Part shown: in pieces, positions 35,133 to 44,176 of the stretch
Numbering within the stretch: position 1 is the stretch's first letter
How the letters are laid out: each line of letters starts with the position of its first letter
Source of the DNA: CAVTWH01 sp963738365
GTDB lineage: Bacteria; Actinomycetota; Actinomycetes; Mycobacteriales; Micromonosporaceae
Direction of reading: 5' to 3'
Length of the DNA: 64,000 nt
Assembly: GCA_963738365.1 (NCBI GenBank)
Contig: CAVTWH010000006.1
Coordinates: forward strand, 620,001 to 684,000
Program-made: the position numbers and the translations under genes
Notes under the pieces: generated by a model
The model's database searches: none
What the model was told of the DNA's origin: nothing
The model's input: only the letters and a program-made list of their open reading frames with translations

Positions 35133-35960
35133 ATGGCAGTCCTGACCCACGCGCCGCAGGCGCCGGTGGCCCCGACCCCGGTCCGCCGGATGAGCCCGGT
35201 CCGCGCCACCCGGCACACCTTCACGCTCACCTGGCGCAGCCTCATCAAGATCAAGCACTCGCCGGAGCAGCTGCTCGACCTGACGCTGCAACCGATCATC
35301 TTCGTCTGCCTGTTCTACTTCCTGTTCGGCGGCGCGATCAACGGCGGCGACCGGCACCAGTACCTGCAGTACCTGATCCCCGGCATCCTGGTGCAGACGG
35401 TGATGTTCGCCAGCCAGGGCACCGGGGTGAACCTCAACAACGACCTGAGCAAGGGCATCTTCGACCGGTTCCGGAGCCTGCCGATCGCCCGCTCCGCCCC
35501 GCTGACCGGCCTGATCATCGGCGACGTGGTGCGCTACGTGATCTCCATCGGGATGGTGCTCGGCTTCGGCGCGATCCTCGGCTTCCGGATCCAGACCGAC
35601 CCGCTCTCCGCGCTGGCCGCCTGCGCGGTGATCATGTTCTTCGCATTCGCCCTGAGCTGGCTGCCGGCGCTGCTCGGCCTGCTGGTCAAGACGCCGCAGC
35701 AGGTGCAGGGCTTCGGCTTCATCATCTTCTTCCCGCTCACCTTCGGCTCCAACACCTTCGTCCAGGCCAGTACGTTGCCCGGCTGGTTGCAGGCGTGGGT
35801 GAAGGTGAACCCGGTGACCGCCGTGGTGGACACCTCCCGTGCGCTGCTGCTCGGCACCGGCCCGGTGTGGACCCCGCTGTGGCACACGCTGGCCTGGTCC
35901 TTCGGGCTGATCGCGGTGTTCGGCCCGCTCGCCGTCCGGCTCTACCGCCGGCACGCCTGA
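35133..35960 (+). CDS. ABC-2 type permease, DrrB-like
   Basis: A 275-residue integral membrane protein with six hydrophobic segments (for example IIFVCLFYFLFGGAI, YLIPGILVQTVMFA, VIMFFAFALSWLPALLGLL) and the ABC-2 signature around FIIFFPLTFGSNTFVQ. It starts 2 bases after the ATPase stop. The pair probably exports a hydrophobic drug or lipid. A strong bidirectional hairpin follows. Confidence 0.9.
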   Translation: MAVLTHAPQAPVAPTPVRRMSPVRATRHTFTLTWRSLIKIKHSPEQLLDLTLQPIIFVCLFYFLFGGAINGGDRHQYLQYLIPGILVQTVMFASQGTGVNLNNDLSKGIFDRFRSLPIARSAPLTGLIIGDVVRYVISIGMVLGFGAILGFRIQTDPLSALAACAVIMFFAFALSWLPALLGLLVKTPQQVQGFGFIIFFPLTFGSNTFVQASTLPGWLQAWVKVNPVTAVVDTSRALLLGTGPVWTPLWHTLAWSFGLIAVFGPLAVRLYRRHA

Positions 35961-35979
35961 GCGCACCGGCCAACGGGGG

Positions 35980-36024
35980 GAGCGCCCCGGGTGACGACCG
36001 CACCGGTCATCGCCCGGGGCGCTC
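35980..36024. terminator. Bidirectional terminator between the ABC permease and afsR-like genes
   Basis: GAGCGCCCCGGG-T-GA-C-GACCG pairs with CGGTCATCGCCCGGGGCGCTC: 21-base arms with two mismatches and a 3-base loop, between converging genes. Confidence 0.75.
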
Positions 36025-36123
36025 GGCGTTGCGCGGCCCGCGCCCAGCGTGACCAGGACCGCCGCGCAGCGTTGCGGCGCTGCCCGGCGCGGGCGGGCAC
36101 GGCTGGCCAGCGAACCGGCGTGC

Positions 36124-39100
36124 TCAGCCGCCGTCGAGCGTCACCGCGCCGGCTACCCGGGTGCGCCGGGGACGGTCGTCGGGGGCGACGCCGGTGATCT
36201 GCGCGGCGGCGTCCTGCCAGGACAGGTCGGTGGCCGGGGCCCGGGCCACCGCGTACCGCTGCTCGCCCAGCGCCGCCCGCGCTCCGGCGCTGATCCGGGC
36301 CACATCCGGGCTGCCCAGGTTGGGGGTACCCCGGACGATGTCGGCGAGCGCGAGCAGCCGGGCCGCCCCGGCCGGGTCGCCGTCGGCGAGGCTCAGCTGC
36401 GCGCGTACCACCGCCGCGTGGGCCAGCGTCGGCCGGTGGTTGCGCTCCCGGCCGATCTCGTCCAGCTCCTGCGACCACCGCCCGGCGGCGGCCCGGTCAC
36501 CCAGCGCCAGCTCGGCGAAGGCCAGCCCGGTCACGGTGCCGATGCGCCCCTCCGGCGGCAGGTGGTGGATCGTGTCGAGTTCGGCCTTGGCGCGCAGGAA
36601 GCCGGCCCGCGCCGCGGCCGGGTCGCCGGCCATCCGGGCCACCTCGGCGGCGCCGAAGTGCAGCAGGAACCGGTGCGCGGGCTCGGTCACCTCGTCGGCC
36701 ACCCGGGCGGCCCGGGCCAGGTCGGCGCGGGCGCCCGCCACGTCCCCGCTGTGCGCCCGCTCCACCGCCAGCTGGAACAGCGCCAGCAGCCGGTCGTCCG
36801 GGACGCCGAGTTCGGTGGAGAGCGCCACCGCATCCTCCATCGCCGCGATCGCCCCGACGTGGTCGCCGGCCAGCTGGCGGGCCTCGGCCAGCGAGCCCAC
36901 CGCGATCGCCCGCCCCCAGCGTTCGCCGATCTCGTGGAACAGGGCCAGCCCCTCGGCCAGCGCCCGGTCCGCGCCGGCCAGGTCACCGCGGTTGGTCAGC
37001 AGCGCGCCGCGCATGGTCAGGCCCAGTCCGCGTACCCACGGGTCGGGGTGCTCCAGCAGGCTGGGCAGGACCGCGAGGGCCGCCTCGTCCTGGTCCCGCA
37101 GGGCCGCGGCCATCACCGGCGTCACCGCCGCGATCGGGTGCCCGCACGGCTCGTCGGCGGTCTGCGCCAGCAGCTGCCGGCTCTCCGCCAGCTCGCCGGT
37201 GGCCATCAGGTTGAGCCCCAGGTAGATCCGGACCAGGGTACGCGCATCCGTCGGCAGCTCACCCGGCACGGCCAGCGCCTCCCGGCTCCACGCCACCGCC
37301 TCCGCGTGCTGGCTGCGCAGCGTCCAGTACCAGCCCAGCGCCCCGACCAGGCGCAGCGCGGTGACCGCGTCGCCGGAGTCGATGGCCCAGCGCAGCGCGC
37401 CGGTCAGGTTGTCCCGGTCGGCGGTCAGCTCGGCCAGCCAGCGCAGCTGCTCACGGGTACGCAGCCACGGCTCCGCCTGCTCCGCCAACGCCAGGAAGTA
37501 CCCGGCGTGCGCGTCCCGGATCTGCTCCGCCTCGCCGGCCTCGGCCAGCCGTTCCCCGGCGTACGCCCGGATCGTCTCCAGCATCCGGTAGCGCCCGTCG
37601 TCGGCGAAGGTCACCAGCGACTTGTCCACCAGGGACGGCAGCAGCTCCCAGGCGTCCGCCCCGCACACCCCGGTGGCCGCGGCCATGGTCGCCCCGTCCA
37701 GGAACACCGAGAAGCGCTGGGCCAGCCGGCGCTCGGCGGCGTCCAGCAGCTCCCAGCTCCACTCGACCACCGCCTGCAGCGTCCGGTGCCGGGGCAGCGC
37801 CGTCCGGCTGCCGCCGGTGAGCAGCCGGAACCGGTCGCCGAGCCGGCCCGCCACCTGGTCCACCGGCAGGGTACGCAGCCGGGCGGCGGCCAGCTCGATG
37901 GCGAGCGGCAGCCCGTCCAGCCGGGCGCAGATCTGCACCACGTCGTCCACAGTGGACGGTGTCACGGCGAAACCGGGGCGCACCGCCGCCGCCCGGTCGG
38001 CGAGCAGCCGCACCGCCGGGTACCCCAGCGCCGGCCCGGGCGGCGTGCCCGGCGGCGGGACCGGCAGCGGACCGACCGGGCACAGCGACTCGCCGGTAAT
38101 GGCCAGCGGTTCCCGGCTGGTGGCCAGGATGGTCAGCCCCGGGCAGCCGCCCAGCAGCGTGTCGGCCAGCGCGGCGCTGGCCTGGATCAGGTGCTCGCAG
38201 TTGTCCAGGACGAGCAGGGCGCGCCGGTCGGCGAGCGCGTCGCGCAGCCGTTCGGCGTTGCCGCGCCGGCCGGCCGGATCGAGCATGCGTACCTCGTGCA
38301 GCCGCAGCGCCTCGGCCACCGCGCCGGGCAGTTCGTCGCTGTGCCGGACCGGCGCCAGCTCGGCCACCCACACGTCGGCGCCGTGCTGCTGCGCCCAGGC
38401 GCGGGCCGCTTCGGTGGCCAGCCGGGTCTTGCCGGCGCCGCCCGGCCCGACCAGGGTGACCAGCCGGCTGCCGGCGAGCGCCTCGGCCACCCGGGCCAGC
38501 TCGGTGTCCCGGCCGACGAAGCTGGTCAGCGCCGTGCGCAGGTTGCCGCGCCCGCCGCCGGTCTCGCCGCGCAGGATGCGCAGGTGCAGCGCGGCCAGCT
38601 CCGCCGACGGGTCGATGCCGAGCTGGTCGGCGAGGCGTTCGCGCAGGCTCTCGTAGACGGCCAGGGCCTGGGCGGAGCGGCCGGTGGCGTGCAGCGCCCG
38701 CATCAGCTGGGCGTGCGGGCGTTCGCGCAGCGGCTCGGCGCGGACCAGCGCCTCCAGTTCGGCCACCACGTCGGCGCCGCGCTGTAGCCGGGCCTCGGCG
38801 CGGTCCTCGGCGGCGGCCACCCGCAGCTCGGCCAGGCGGGCGGCGGGCGCCGCGGCGAACGGCGCGTCGGCCACCTCGGCCAGCGCCGGACCCCGCCACA
38901 GGTCCAGCGCCTCGGCCAGGGCGTCCTCGGCGGCGGCCAGGTCACCCTGGGCCAGCGCCTGCCGGCCGGCGGTGGCCAGCCGATCGAAGCGGACCGCGTC
39001 GACCTGGTCCGGCTCGATGTCCAGCCGGTACCCGCCGGAGACGGCGACCAGCAGCGCCGGGTCGGGCAGCAGCCGGCGTACCCGGGAGGCGAGCGCCTGC

Positions 39101-39288
39101 AGCGCGCCGGCCGCGCCGGCCGGTGGCTCGTCGCCCCACACCGCGTCGGCCAGCGCGGGGGTACCCACCACCCGGCCGGGCTCCAGCGCCAGCCGGATGA
39201 GCAGCGCGCACAGCCGGGCGCCGGCGACCGGCACCGGTGGCCCGGCGCCGTCGCTGACCTGAACCGGTCCCAACATTCCGAGCCGCAC
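36124..39288 (-). CDS. AfsR/SARP-type regulator (BTAD, NB-ARC, TPR)
   Basis: A 1054-residue regulator. An OmpR-like DNA-binding domain (1-95) and a bacterial transcriptional activation domain (about 96-245) are followed by an NB-ARC-like ATPase (Walker A VGPGGAGKTR near 283, LVLDNCEHLI near 345, ATSREPL) and TPR-like repeats from about 600 to 1030. AfsR-type proteins activate secondary metabolism in Streptomyces, often under kinase control. No biosynthetic cluster adjoins it here, so the target is unknown. It is divergent from the DUF4081 GNAT gene with a 129-base intergenic region. Confidence 0.92.
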   Translation of the reverse strand: MRLGMLGPVQVSDGAGPPVPVAGARLCALLIRLALEPGRVVGTPALADAVWGDEPPAGAAGALQALASRVRRLLPDPALLVAVSGGYRLDIEPDQVDAVRFDRLATAGRQALAQGDLAAAEDALAEALDLWRGPALAEVADAPFAAAPAARLAELRVAAAEDRAEARLQRGADVVAELEALVRAEPLRERPHAQLMRALHATGRSAQALAVYESLRERLADQLGIDPSAELAALHLRILRGETGGGRGNLRTALTSFVGRDTELARVAEALAGSRLVTLVGPGGAGKTRLATEAARAWAQQHGADVWVAELAPVRHSDELPGAVAEALRLHEVRMLDPAGRRGNAERLRDALADRRALLVLDNCEHLIQASAALADTLLGGCPGLTILATSREPLAITGESLCPVGPLPVPPPGTPPGPALGYPAVRLLADRAAAVRPGFAVTPSTVDDVVQICARLDGLPLAIELAAARLRTLPVDQVAGRLGDRFRLLTGGSRTALPRHRTLQAVVEWSWELLDAAERRLAQRFSVFLDGATMAAATGVCGADAWELLPSLVDKSLVTFADDGRYRMLETIRAYAGERLAEAGEAEQIRDAHAGYFLALAEQAEPWLRTREQLRWLAELTADRDNLTGALRWAIDSGDAVTALRLVGALGWYWTLRSQHAEAVAWSREALAVPGELPTDARTLVRIYLGLNLMATGELAESRQLLAQTADEPCGHPIAAVTPVMAAALRDQDEAALAVLPSLLEHPDPWVRGLGLTMRGALLTNRGDLAGADRALAEGLALFHEIGERWGRAIAVGSLAEARQLAGDHVGAIAAMEDAVALSTELGVPDDRLLALFQLAVERAHSGDVAGARADLARAARVADEVTEPAHRFLLHFGAAEVARMAGDPAAARAGFLRAKAELDTIHHLPPEGRIGTVTGLAFAELALGDRAAAGRWSQELDEIGRERNHRPTLAHAAVVRAQLSLADGDPAGAARLLALADIVRGTPNLGSPDVARISAGARAALGEQRYAVARAPATDLSWQDAAAQITGVAPDDRPRRTRVAGAVTLDGG

Positions 39289-39417
39289 CAGGCAACCCTA
39301 CTGTTTCCCGGGCGGGCGCCCCGGCCCGCGGCGCATCGGCGCAGCTCGCGGTCGCCGGGCGGGAACCGGCCGGTGGTCGAGGGAGCGTTCCGGCGCCGTT
39401 TCTGGCACGCTGGGGGA

Positions 39418-40263
39418 GTGCTGTCGACACTGCCGGCCCGACTGCTCGGCGACGCGGACCGCTGGGCGGTGCAGCAGTTGCTCGACACCGACCCGTATGC
39501 CAGCGCCCAGGTGGCCGAACAGGTGCAGGCCTTCGGCCTGGCGTGGTGGCGTTCCCAGGCGCGCGTCTTCGGCTACCAGCGCCCGGGCGGGGGCCTGGAG
39601 TCGGCGTGCTGGTTGGGGCACAACCTGATCCCGGTCCGCGCCACGCCGGCCGCCGTGGCGGCCTTCGCCGACCTGGTGGCGCTCAACGAACGCAGCTGCT
39701 CGTCCATCGTCGGGGAGGCCGGCGCCGTGCTGGACCTGTGGGACCGGCTGTCCCGGGTGTGGGGCCGGGCCCGGGAGGTGCGCGCCTGCCAGCCGCTGCT
39801 GGCCACCGGCCGGCCGCCGGCGGTCGCCGCCGACCCGCAGGTACGCCTGGTGCGTGACAGTGAACTGGACGCGCTGCTGCCGGCCGCCATCGCCATGTAC
39901 ACCGAGGAGGTCGGCGTCTCCCCGGTGCAGGACGGCAACGTGCGCAGCTACCGGCAGCGGGTACGCGACCTGGTGCGCTCCGGCCGGGCGTACGCCCGGT
40001 TCGTCGACGGCCGGGTGGTGTTCAAGGCCGAGCTGGCGGTGGTGACCCGGCACACCGCGCAGGTGCAGGGCGTCTGGGTGGCGCCCGAGTGGCGCGGCGG
40101 CGGCCTGGGTACGCACGCCGTGGCGGCCGTCGTCGCCGACGCGCTGGCCCGGGTGGCGCCCTCGGTCAGCCTCTACGTCAACGACTACAACGCCCCGGCC
40201 CGCCGGGTCTACGCCCGCTGCGGCTTCACCCAGGTCGGCACGCTCGCCACCGTCCTTTTCTGA
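39418..40263 (+). CDS. DUF4081-type GNAT acetyltransferase
   Basis: A 281-residue protein with an N-terminal DUF4081-like region (about 1-115) and a C-terminal GNAT domain: VQGVWVAPEWRGGGLGTHAVAAVV (acetyl-CoA P-loop) and SLYVNDYNAPARRVYARCGF. In M. tuberculosis the homologue (Rv2867c, as I recall) directly follows gcpE/ispG, so this gene is the likely old neighbour of ispG, now 8 kb away. GTG 39418 starts immediately after GGGGGA, which is too close for a normal ribosome-binding site; the message may be leaderless. Confidence 0.85.
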   Translation: MLSTLPARLLGDADRWAVQQLLDTDPYASAQVAEQVQAFGLAWWRSQARVFGYQRPGGGLESACWLGHNLIPVRATPAAVAAFADLVALNERSCSSIVGEAGAVLDLWDRLSRVWGRAREVRACQPLLATGRPPAVAADPQVRLVRDSELDALLPAAIAMYTEEVGVSPVQDGNVRSYRQRVRDLVRSGRAYARFVDGRVVFKAELAVVTRHTAQVQGVWVAPEWRGGGLGTHAVAAVVADALARVAPSVSLYVNDYNAPARRVYARCGFTQVGTLATVLF

Positions 40264-40268
40264 AGCGG

Positions 40269-40694
40269 TTACCGGTCCCCGCCGAGCCGTGGCAGGGGCG
40301 TGAAGGCTGGTTGCGCCGGCACCGGGTCCGCGGCGGCTACCCGGCGCCGGGCAGCGCCGCCCAGGATCTTGAGTACGACACCGAGGCCGAGCGCGCCCAG
40401 GCCGGCCGACAGCCCGACGGCAACCAGCGTGTCGCCCATGTCCTGGGTGTTCTGTTCGTGGGCGACCACGTCGTCGATGGACTGGTCGCCGGTCGTGGTG
40501 ACGCAGGTGTCGCGGGGAGTCATTTCGCGGCCCGCGCAGGTGGGGCGCTCCGGGTGGCTGAGGCCGGCGATCGCGGCGCCGAAGGCGGCGACCAGGAGGC
40601 CCAATACTCCCAGCATGATGAGCGTGCCGCCGAAGCTGGCCAGCCGGGACAACGCGCCCCGACGGGCCGGGGTGGTGGGGGTGGCCGGGTTCAT
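40269..40694 (-). CDS. Small membrane protein, unknown
   Basis: 141 residues with two hydrophobic helices (GGTLIMLGVLGLLVAAFGAAIAG and LVAVGLSAGLGALGLGVVLKIL). A polar extracytoplasmic loop between them has two cysteines (PTCAGREMTPRDTCV) that could form a disulfide. ATG 40694 is supported by GAAAGG 10 bases upstream. It ends 5 bases from the convergent GNAT gene. No family is recognised. Confidence 0.65.
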   Translation of the reverse strand: MNPATPTTPARRGALSRLASFGGTLIMLGVLGLLVAAFGAAIAGLSHPERPTCAGREMTPRDTCVTTTGDQSIDDVVAHEQNTQDMGDTLVAVGLSAGLGALGLGVVLKILGGAARRRVAAADPVPAQPAFTPLPRLGGDR

Positions 40695-40856
40695 CTGCGG
40701 GCCTTTCGTGTCGGGCTGGGGTCGGCGAGGTGATGCTACCGATCCGCCGATTTTGTCGCTGGCCCGTCCGCTGCCGCCCGCGCGCCCGGTGTCCAGCGGG
40801 ACCGGTCCTGCGTTTCTGCCCACGAACCGACGACAAATGCGCCACTATCGCCTCTG

Positions 40857-41558
40857 ATGGGACAGATCGCGAAGCCGGTGGGGAGCAGCACCACCCGCTA
40901 CTACTGGTACCCCGGTGACCGGGTCGAGTGGATCCGGGCCGGGCTGGCCGTACTCACCGGGGTGCTGGCCGCTGCGCTCGGCGGGCTGCTGACCCACTCG
41001 CTGCTCGGCGCGCTCACCATCGGCGGCAGCGTGACCGCCGTCTTCGCCGGGGTCAACTTCGGCCGGCGCGACCTGCGGGCGATCCGGGACTTCCCGGTCG
41101 AGGCGCTGAGCGCCGCCGACCCCGGCCCGGACCCGGTCCGCGGGGCCCGTCCGGACGCGCGCAGCGCCCGGGCGCTGCGCCGGGCGGCCGTCCGGCACGG
41201 CAGCCGGGCCGGCTGGCGGGCCATGGTGCAGGGCGTGGGCGGCGCCATCCTCGCCCTGCTCATCGCCAACCTGAGCGAGCACGGCGTGCTGGCCGACTGG
41301 GTGATGCCGGTGATTCCGGTGCTCCTCGGCGCGCTGGCCCACCAGGTCGGCATGGTCTACGAGCGGCTGGCCCAGGTGCAGCCGCCCAGCCTGCCGCCGG
41401 TGCCGGCGCGCAGCGCCGGCCAGCGCCCCACCGGCACCGACCCGGCGCCCCGGGCCGCCCAGCCGGTCTACGCCCACGGCCGGGCCGCCGGCCCGACCCT
41501 GCGCCTGACCAGCTACCGCGGCCACGCGCCCGGCGACCCCGACCCCGACACCGGCTGA
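40857..41558 (+). CDS. Membrane protein, unknown
   Basis: A 233-residue protein with hydrophobic segments at about 28-60 (AGLAVLTGVLAAALGGLLTH and LTIGGSVTAVFAGV) and 120-160 (GVGGAILALLIANLSEHG and VMPVIPVLLGALAHQVGMVY), plus a Pro-rich C terminus. Charged loops suggest four helices. ATG 40857 has no clear ribosome-binding site; an ACTATC-like -10 box a few bases upstream suggests a leaderless transcript. It is convergent with the flavoenzyme gene. No function is recognised. Confidence 0.65.
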   Translation: MGQIAKPVGSSTTRYYWYPGDRVEWIRAGLAVLTGVLAAALGGLLTHSLLGALTIGGSVTAVFAGVNFGRRDLRAIRDFPVEALSAADPGPDPVRGARPDARSARALRRAAVRHGSRAGWRAMVQGVGGAILALLIANLSEHGVLADWVMPVIPVLLGALAHQVGMVYERLAQVQPPSLPPVPARSAGQRPTGTDPAPRAAQPVYAHGRAAGPTLRLTSYRGHAPGDPDPDTG

Positions 41559-41594
41559 CCAGTCCGGCGGCACCCCGGCGCCCCGGGGCTCGGC

Positions 41595-44003
41595 TCAGTG
41601 GCCGCGCAGCCGCTGGTGGGTCGGGTCGTACGGGGAGTCGGCGATCACGGTGGCCGGCTCCCAGCCGCCGCAGATGCCAACCTCGACCCGGCCGCCGACG
41701 GCCAGGTCGACCGGCAGGTAGCCGTGCGCGAGCGAGGCGCCCAGCCGGTAGCCGAAGCCACCCGAGGTGACCCGCCCGACCGGGCCGCCGTCGCGCCGCA
41801 GCGGCTCGCCGCCGAGGCACACCTGCGTGGGGTCGTCCAGCAGCAGGCTGCGCAGCCGGCGGCGGGGGCCACCCGCGGCGCGGGCGGCCAGCAGCGCCGC
41901 TGCGCCCAGGAAGTCCCCGCCGGTACGCACGGCGAAGCCCAGCCCCGCCTCGTCCGGGGTGGTCTCCGGGGTGATGTCGCTGCCCCACGCCCGGTAGCTC
42001 TTCTCCAGCCGCATCGACTCGATCGCCCGGTAGCCGCCCGGCCGCAGGCCCAGCGGTACGCCCGCGTCGACCAGCAGGTCCCACAGGGTGAGGGTGTACT
42101 CGGCGGACGGGTAGAGCTCGAAGCCGTACTCGCCGACGAAGGAGATCCGCTGGGCCAGCACCGGGACCGGACCCAGGGTGATCGCGCGGGCGCACCGTGG
42201 CGGCAGGTCCACCGGGCCGTCGGCCAGGGGCGCCAGGATCTCGGCGGTGGCCGGACCCCACAGGCACAGGCAGCCGTACCCGCCGGTGACGTCCTCGATC
42301 GTGACGTCGGCCGGGGCATGCCGGCGCAGCCAGGCCAGGTCGCGTACCCCGCTGGCGGTGGCGGTGACGATCCGGAAGTGCTGCTCGCCCAGCCGGGTGA
42401 CGGTGAGGTCGGCCTCGATGCCGGCCCGGGCGTTGAGCAACTGGGTGTAGACCACGCTGCCGGGCGGGCGGTCGGTGTCCCCGGCGCACAGCCGGCGCAG
42501 GAACCGGGCGGCGCCGGGGCCGCGTACCGAGAACTTGGCGAACGAGGACTGGTCGAACAGGCCGGCGGCCTGTTCGGTGGCCCGGCACTCGGCCTCGATC
42601 GCCGCCGACCACACCCGGCCGGCCCAGCCGGCCGGCCGGGGCGTGTGCGGGGCTCCGACGCCGGGCAGGTTGGTGGCGAACCAGTTGACCCGCTCCCAGC
42701 CGGCCTTCTCGCCCAGCACGGCGCCGAACTCGGCCAGCCGGGGCCAGCAGGGGGAGCGGCGCAGCGGCCGGCCGGCGGGGCGCTCGGCGTGCGGGTGCAC
42801 GACGTCGTAGTAGCCGGCGTAGGCGTCCAGTGCCCGGGCGGCGGTCCAGCTCCGGCTGGCCGCGTGCGCGCCGAAGCGGCGGATGTCCATAGTGGACAGA
42901 TCCAGCGACGGGGTGCCGTCGACGATCCACTCGGCCAGCACCCGGCCGACTCCGCCCGCGGCGGCCAGGCCGTGTACGCAGAAGCCGGCGGCCACCCAGA
43001 AGCCGGGCAGCTCGGTCTCGCCGAGCAGGAAGTCCCCGTCCGGGGTGAACGCCTCCGGCCCGTGGACCAGCCGGGCGATGCCGGCCTCGCGCAGCTGCGG
43101 TACCCGGTGCCGGGCGGCGGCCCAGGCCGGCGCGAACGCCCCGGTGTCCGGCGCGAGCAGGGCGCGCGGGCTGGCCAGCGGGGTGCCGGCCGGGTAGAGC
43201 CGGGGCTGGCGCAGGTAGCCGCCGACCAGCAGGCCGCCGCTGTCGTCGGGGCGGAAGTAGACCAGCCGGTCCGGGTCGCGCACGGTCGGGGCCGGCGGGT
43301 CCGGCAGCGGGGTGGAGACGGCGTACTGGTGCGCCATGGGTACCACCGGGATCGTGACACCGGCCAGCGCGCCGACCGCCCCGGCGGCCGCCCCGGCAGC
43401 GTTGACCACCACGTCGGCGGTGACCGGCCCCCGGTCGGTGTGCACGCCGCTGACCCGGCCGCCGGCCACGGTGACCCCGGTGACCGTGGTGTGCGTGGCG
43501 ATCTCGACGCCGAGCGCGGTGGCGCCGGCTGCCAGGGCGCGGACCAGCGGCTCGGGGCGCAGGTACCCGTCGCCCGGCAGCCAGCCGCCGAGCAGCACGT
43601 CGGAGACGTCCAGGCCGGGTACCCGGGCGGCGATCTCGGCCGGCGTGCACAGTTGCAGCTCCAGGCCGTAGGTGGTGGCGCTGCCGGACTGCCGGCGCAG
43701 CTCGTCGACCCGCTCCGGGGTGCCGGCCAGGCGCAGTCCGCCGACGCCGTGCCAGCCGGGGTCCAGGCCGGTACGCGCGCGCAGCTCCGGGTAGAGCTCG
43801 GCGGAGTACATGATCATCCGGGTCTGGCTGACGGTGGCCCGCAGCTGCCCGACGAACCCGGCCGAGTGCCAGCTGGTCCCTTCGCCGAGGTCGTGCCGCT
43901 CGACGAGCAGGACGTCCTGCCAGCCGAGCCGGGCCAGGTGGTAGGCGATGCTGGCGCCGGCCACGCCGCCGCCGATCACCACGACCCGGGCGCTGTCGCG
44001 CAT
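41595..44003 (-). CDS. FAD-dependent oxidoreductase with GcvT domain (dimethylglycine/sarcosine dehydrogenase family)
   Basis: An 802-residue two-domain flavoenzyme. The N-terminal DAO domain has VVVIGGGVAGASIAYHLARLG, and GTSWHSAGFVGQLRAT, the site where family members attach FAD through histidine. The C-terminal aminomethyltransferase-like (GcvT) part (about 430-800) includes FDQSSFAKFSVRGPGA and ESMRLEKSYRAWGSDI. Such enzymes demethylate dimethylglycine or sarcosine and pass the methyl group to tetrahydrofolate. ATG 44003 is preferred because GGAGG lies 5-9 bases upstream. It is divergent from the amine-utilisation genes and shares their control region. Confidence 0.87.
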   Translation of the reverse strand: MRDSARVVVIGGGVAGASIAYHLARLGWQDVLLVERHDLGEGTSWHSAGFVGQLRATVSQTRMIMYSAELYPELRARTGLDPGWHGVGGLRLAGTPERVDELRRQSGSATTYGLELQLCTPAEIAARVPGLDVSDVLLGGWLPGDGYLRPEPLVRALAAGATALGVEIATHTTVTGVTVAGGRVSGVHTDRGPVTADVVVNAAGAAAGAVGALAGVTIPVVPMAHQYAVSTPLPDPPAPTVRDPDRLVYFRPDDSGGLLVGGYLRQPRLYPAGTPLASPRALLAPDTGAFAPAWAAARHRVPQLREAGIARLVHGPEAFTPDGDFLLGETELPGFWVAAGFCVHGLAAAGGVGRVLAEWIVDGTPSLDLSTMDIRRFGAHAASRSWTAARALDAYAGYYDVVHPHAERPAGRPLRRSPCWPRLAEFGAVLGEKAGWERVNWFATNLPGVGAPHTPRPAGWAGRVWSAAIEAECRATEQAAGLFDQSSFAKFSVRGPGAARFLRRLCAGDTDRPPGSVVYTQLLNARAGIEADLTVTRLGEQHFRIVTATASGVRDLAWLRRHAPADVTIEDVTGGYGCLCLWGPATAEILAPLADGPVDLPPRCARAITLGPVPVLAQRISFVGEYGFELYPSAEYTLTLWDLLVDAGVPLGLRPGGYRAIESMRLEKSYRAWGSDITPETTPDEAGLGFAVRTGGDFLGAAALLAARAAGGPRRRLRSLLLDDPTQVCLGGEPLRRDGGPVGRVTSGGFGYRLGASLAHGYLPVDLAVGGRVEVGICGGWEPATVIADSPYDPTHQRLRGH

Positions 44004-44070
44004 CGCCACCTCCGGAAGGGTGTTGCCGATGCCGGGTCAAGGGCGCAGGTCCGTGATTCGTACCACGGAT

Positions 44071-44083
44071 TTGGTCTGACCAA
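44071..44083. promoter_or_regulatory. FadR/GntR-type operator in the divergent promoter
   Basis: TTGGTC-T-GACCAA is a perfect 13-base palindrome containing TGGTC-N-GACCA, the core of FadR-subfamily sites. It lies between the flavoenzyme gene and the kinase-like gene, and a FadR-type regulator is encoded 2.8 kb downstream. Binding is inferred. Confidence 0.6.
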
Positions 44084-44176
44084 TAGCGGGCCATCGGACA
44101 ATTGACGCCCGTCGAGGCATCCGCCGAGACTGTGCCCACCCAGCAGGTTCACGGCCGCGAGAAAGCGGTGGGTGCG

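Noticed and set aside
34180..39288. Antibiotic biosynthetic cluster suggested by DrrAB-like and AfsR-like genes
   Set aside because: No polyketide synthase, NRPS or tailoring genes are in the window; regulators and an exporter alone do not make a cluster.
41598..44105. An 835-residue plus-strand frame opposite the flavoenzyme gene
   Set aside because: Antisense to a protein with clear FAD and GcvT motifs; no motifs of its own.
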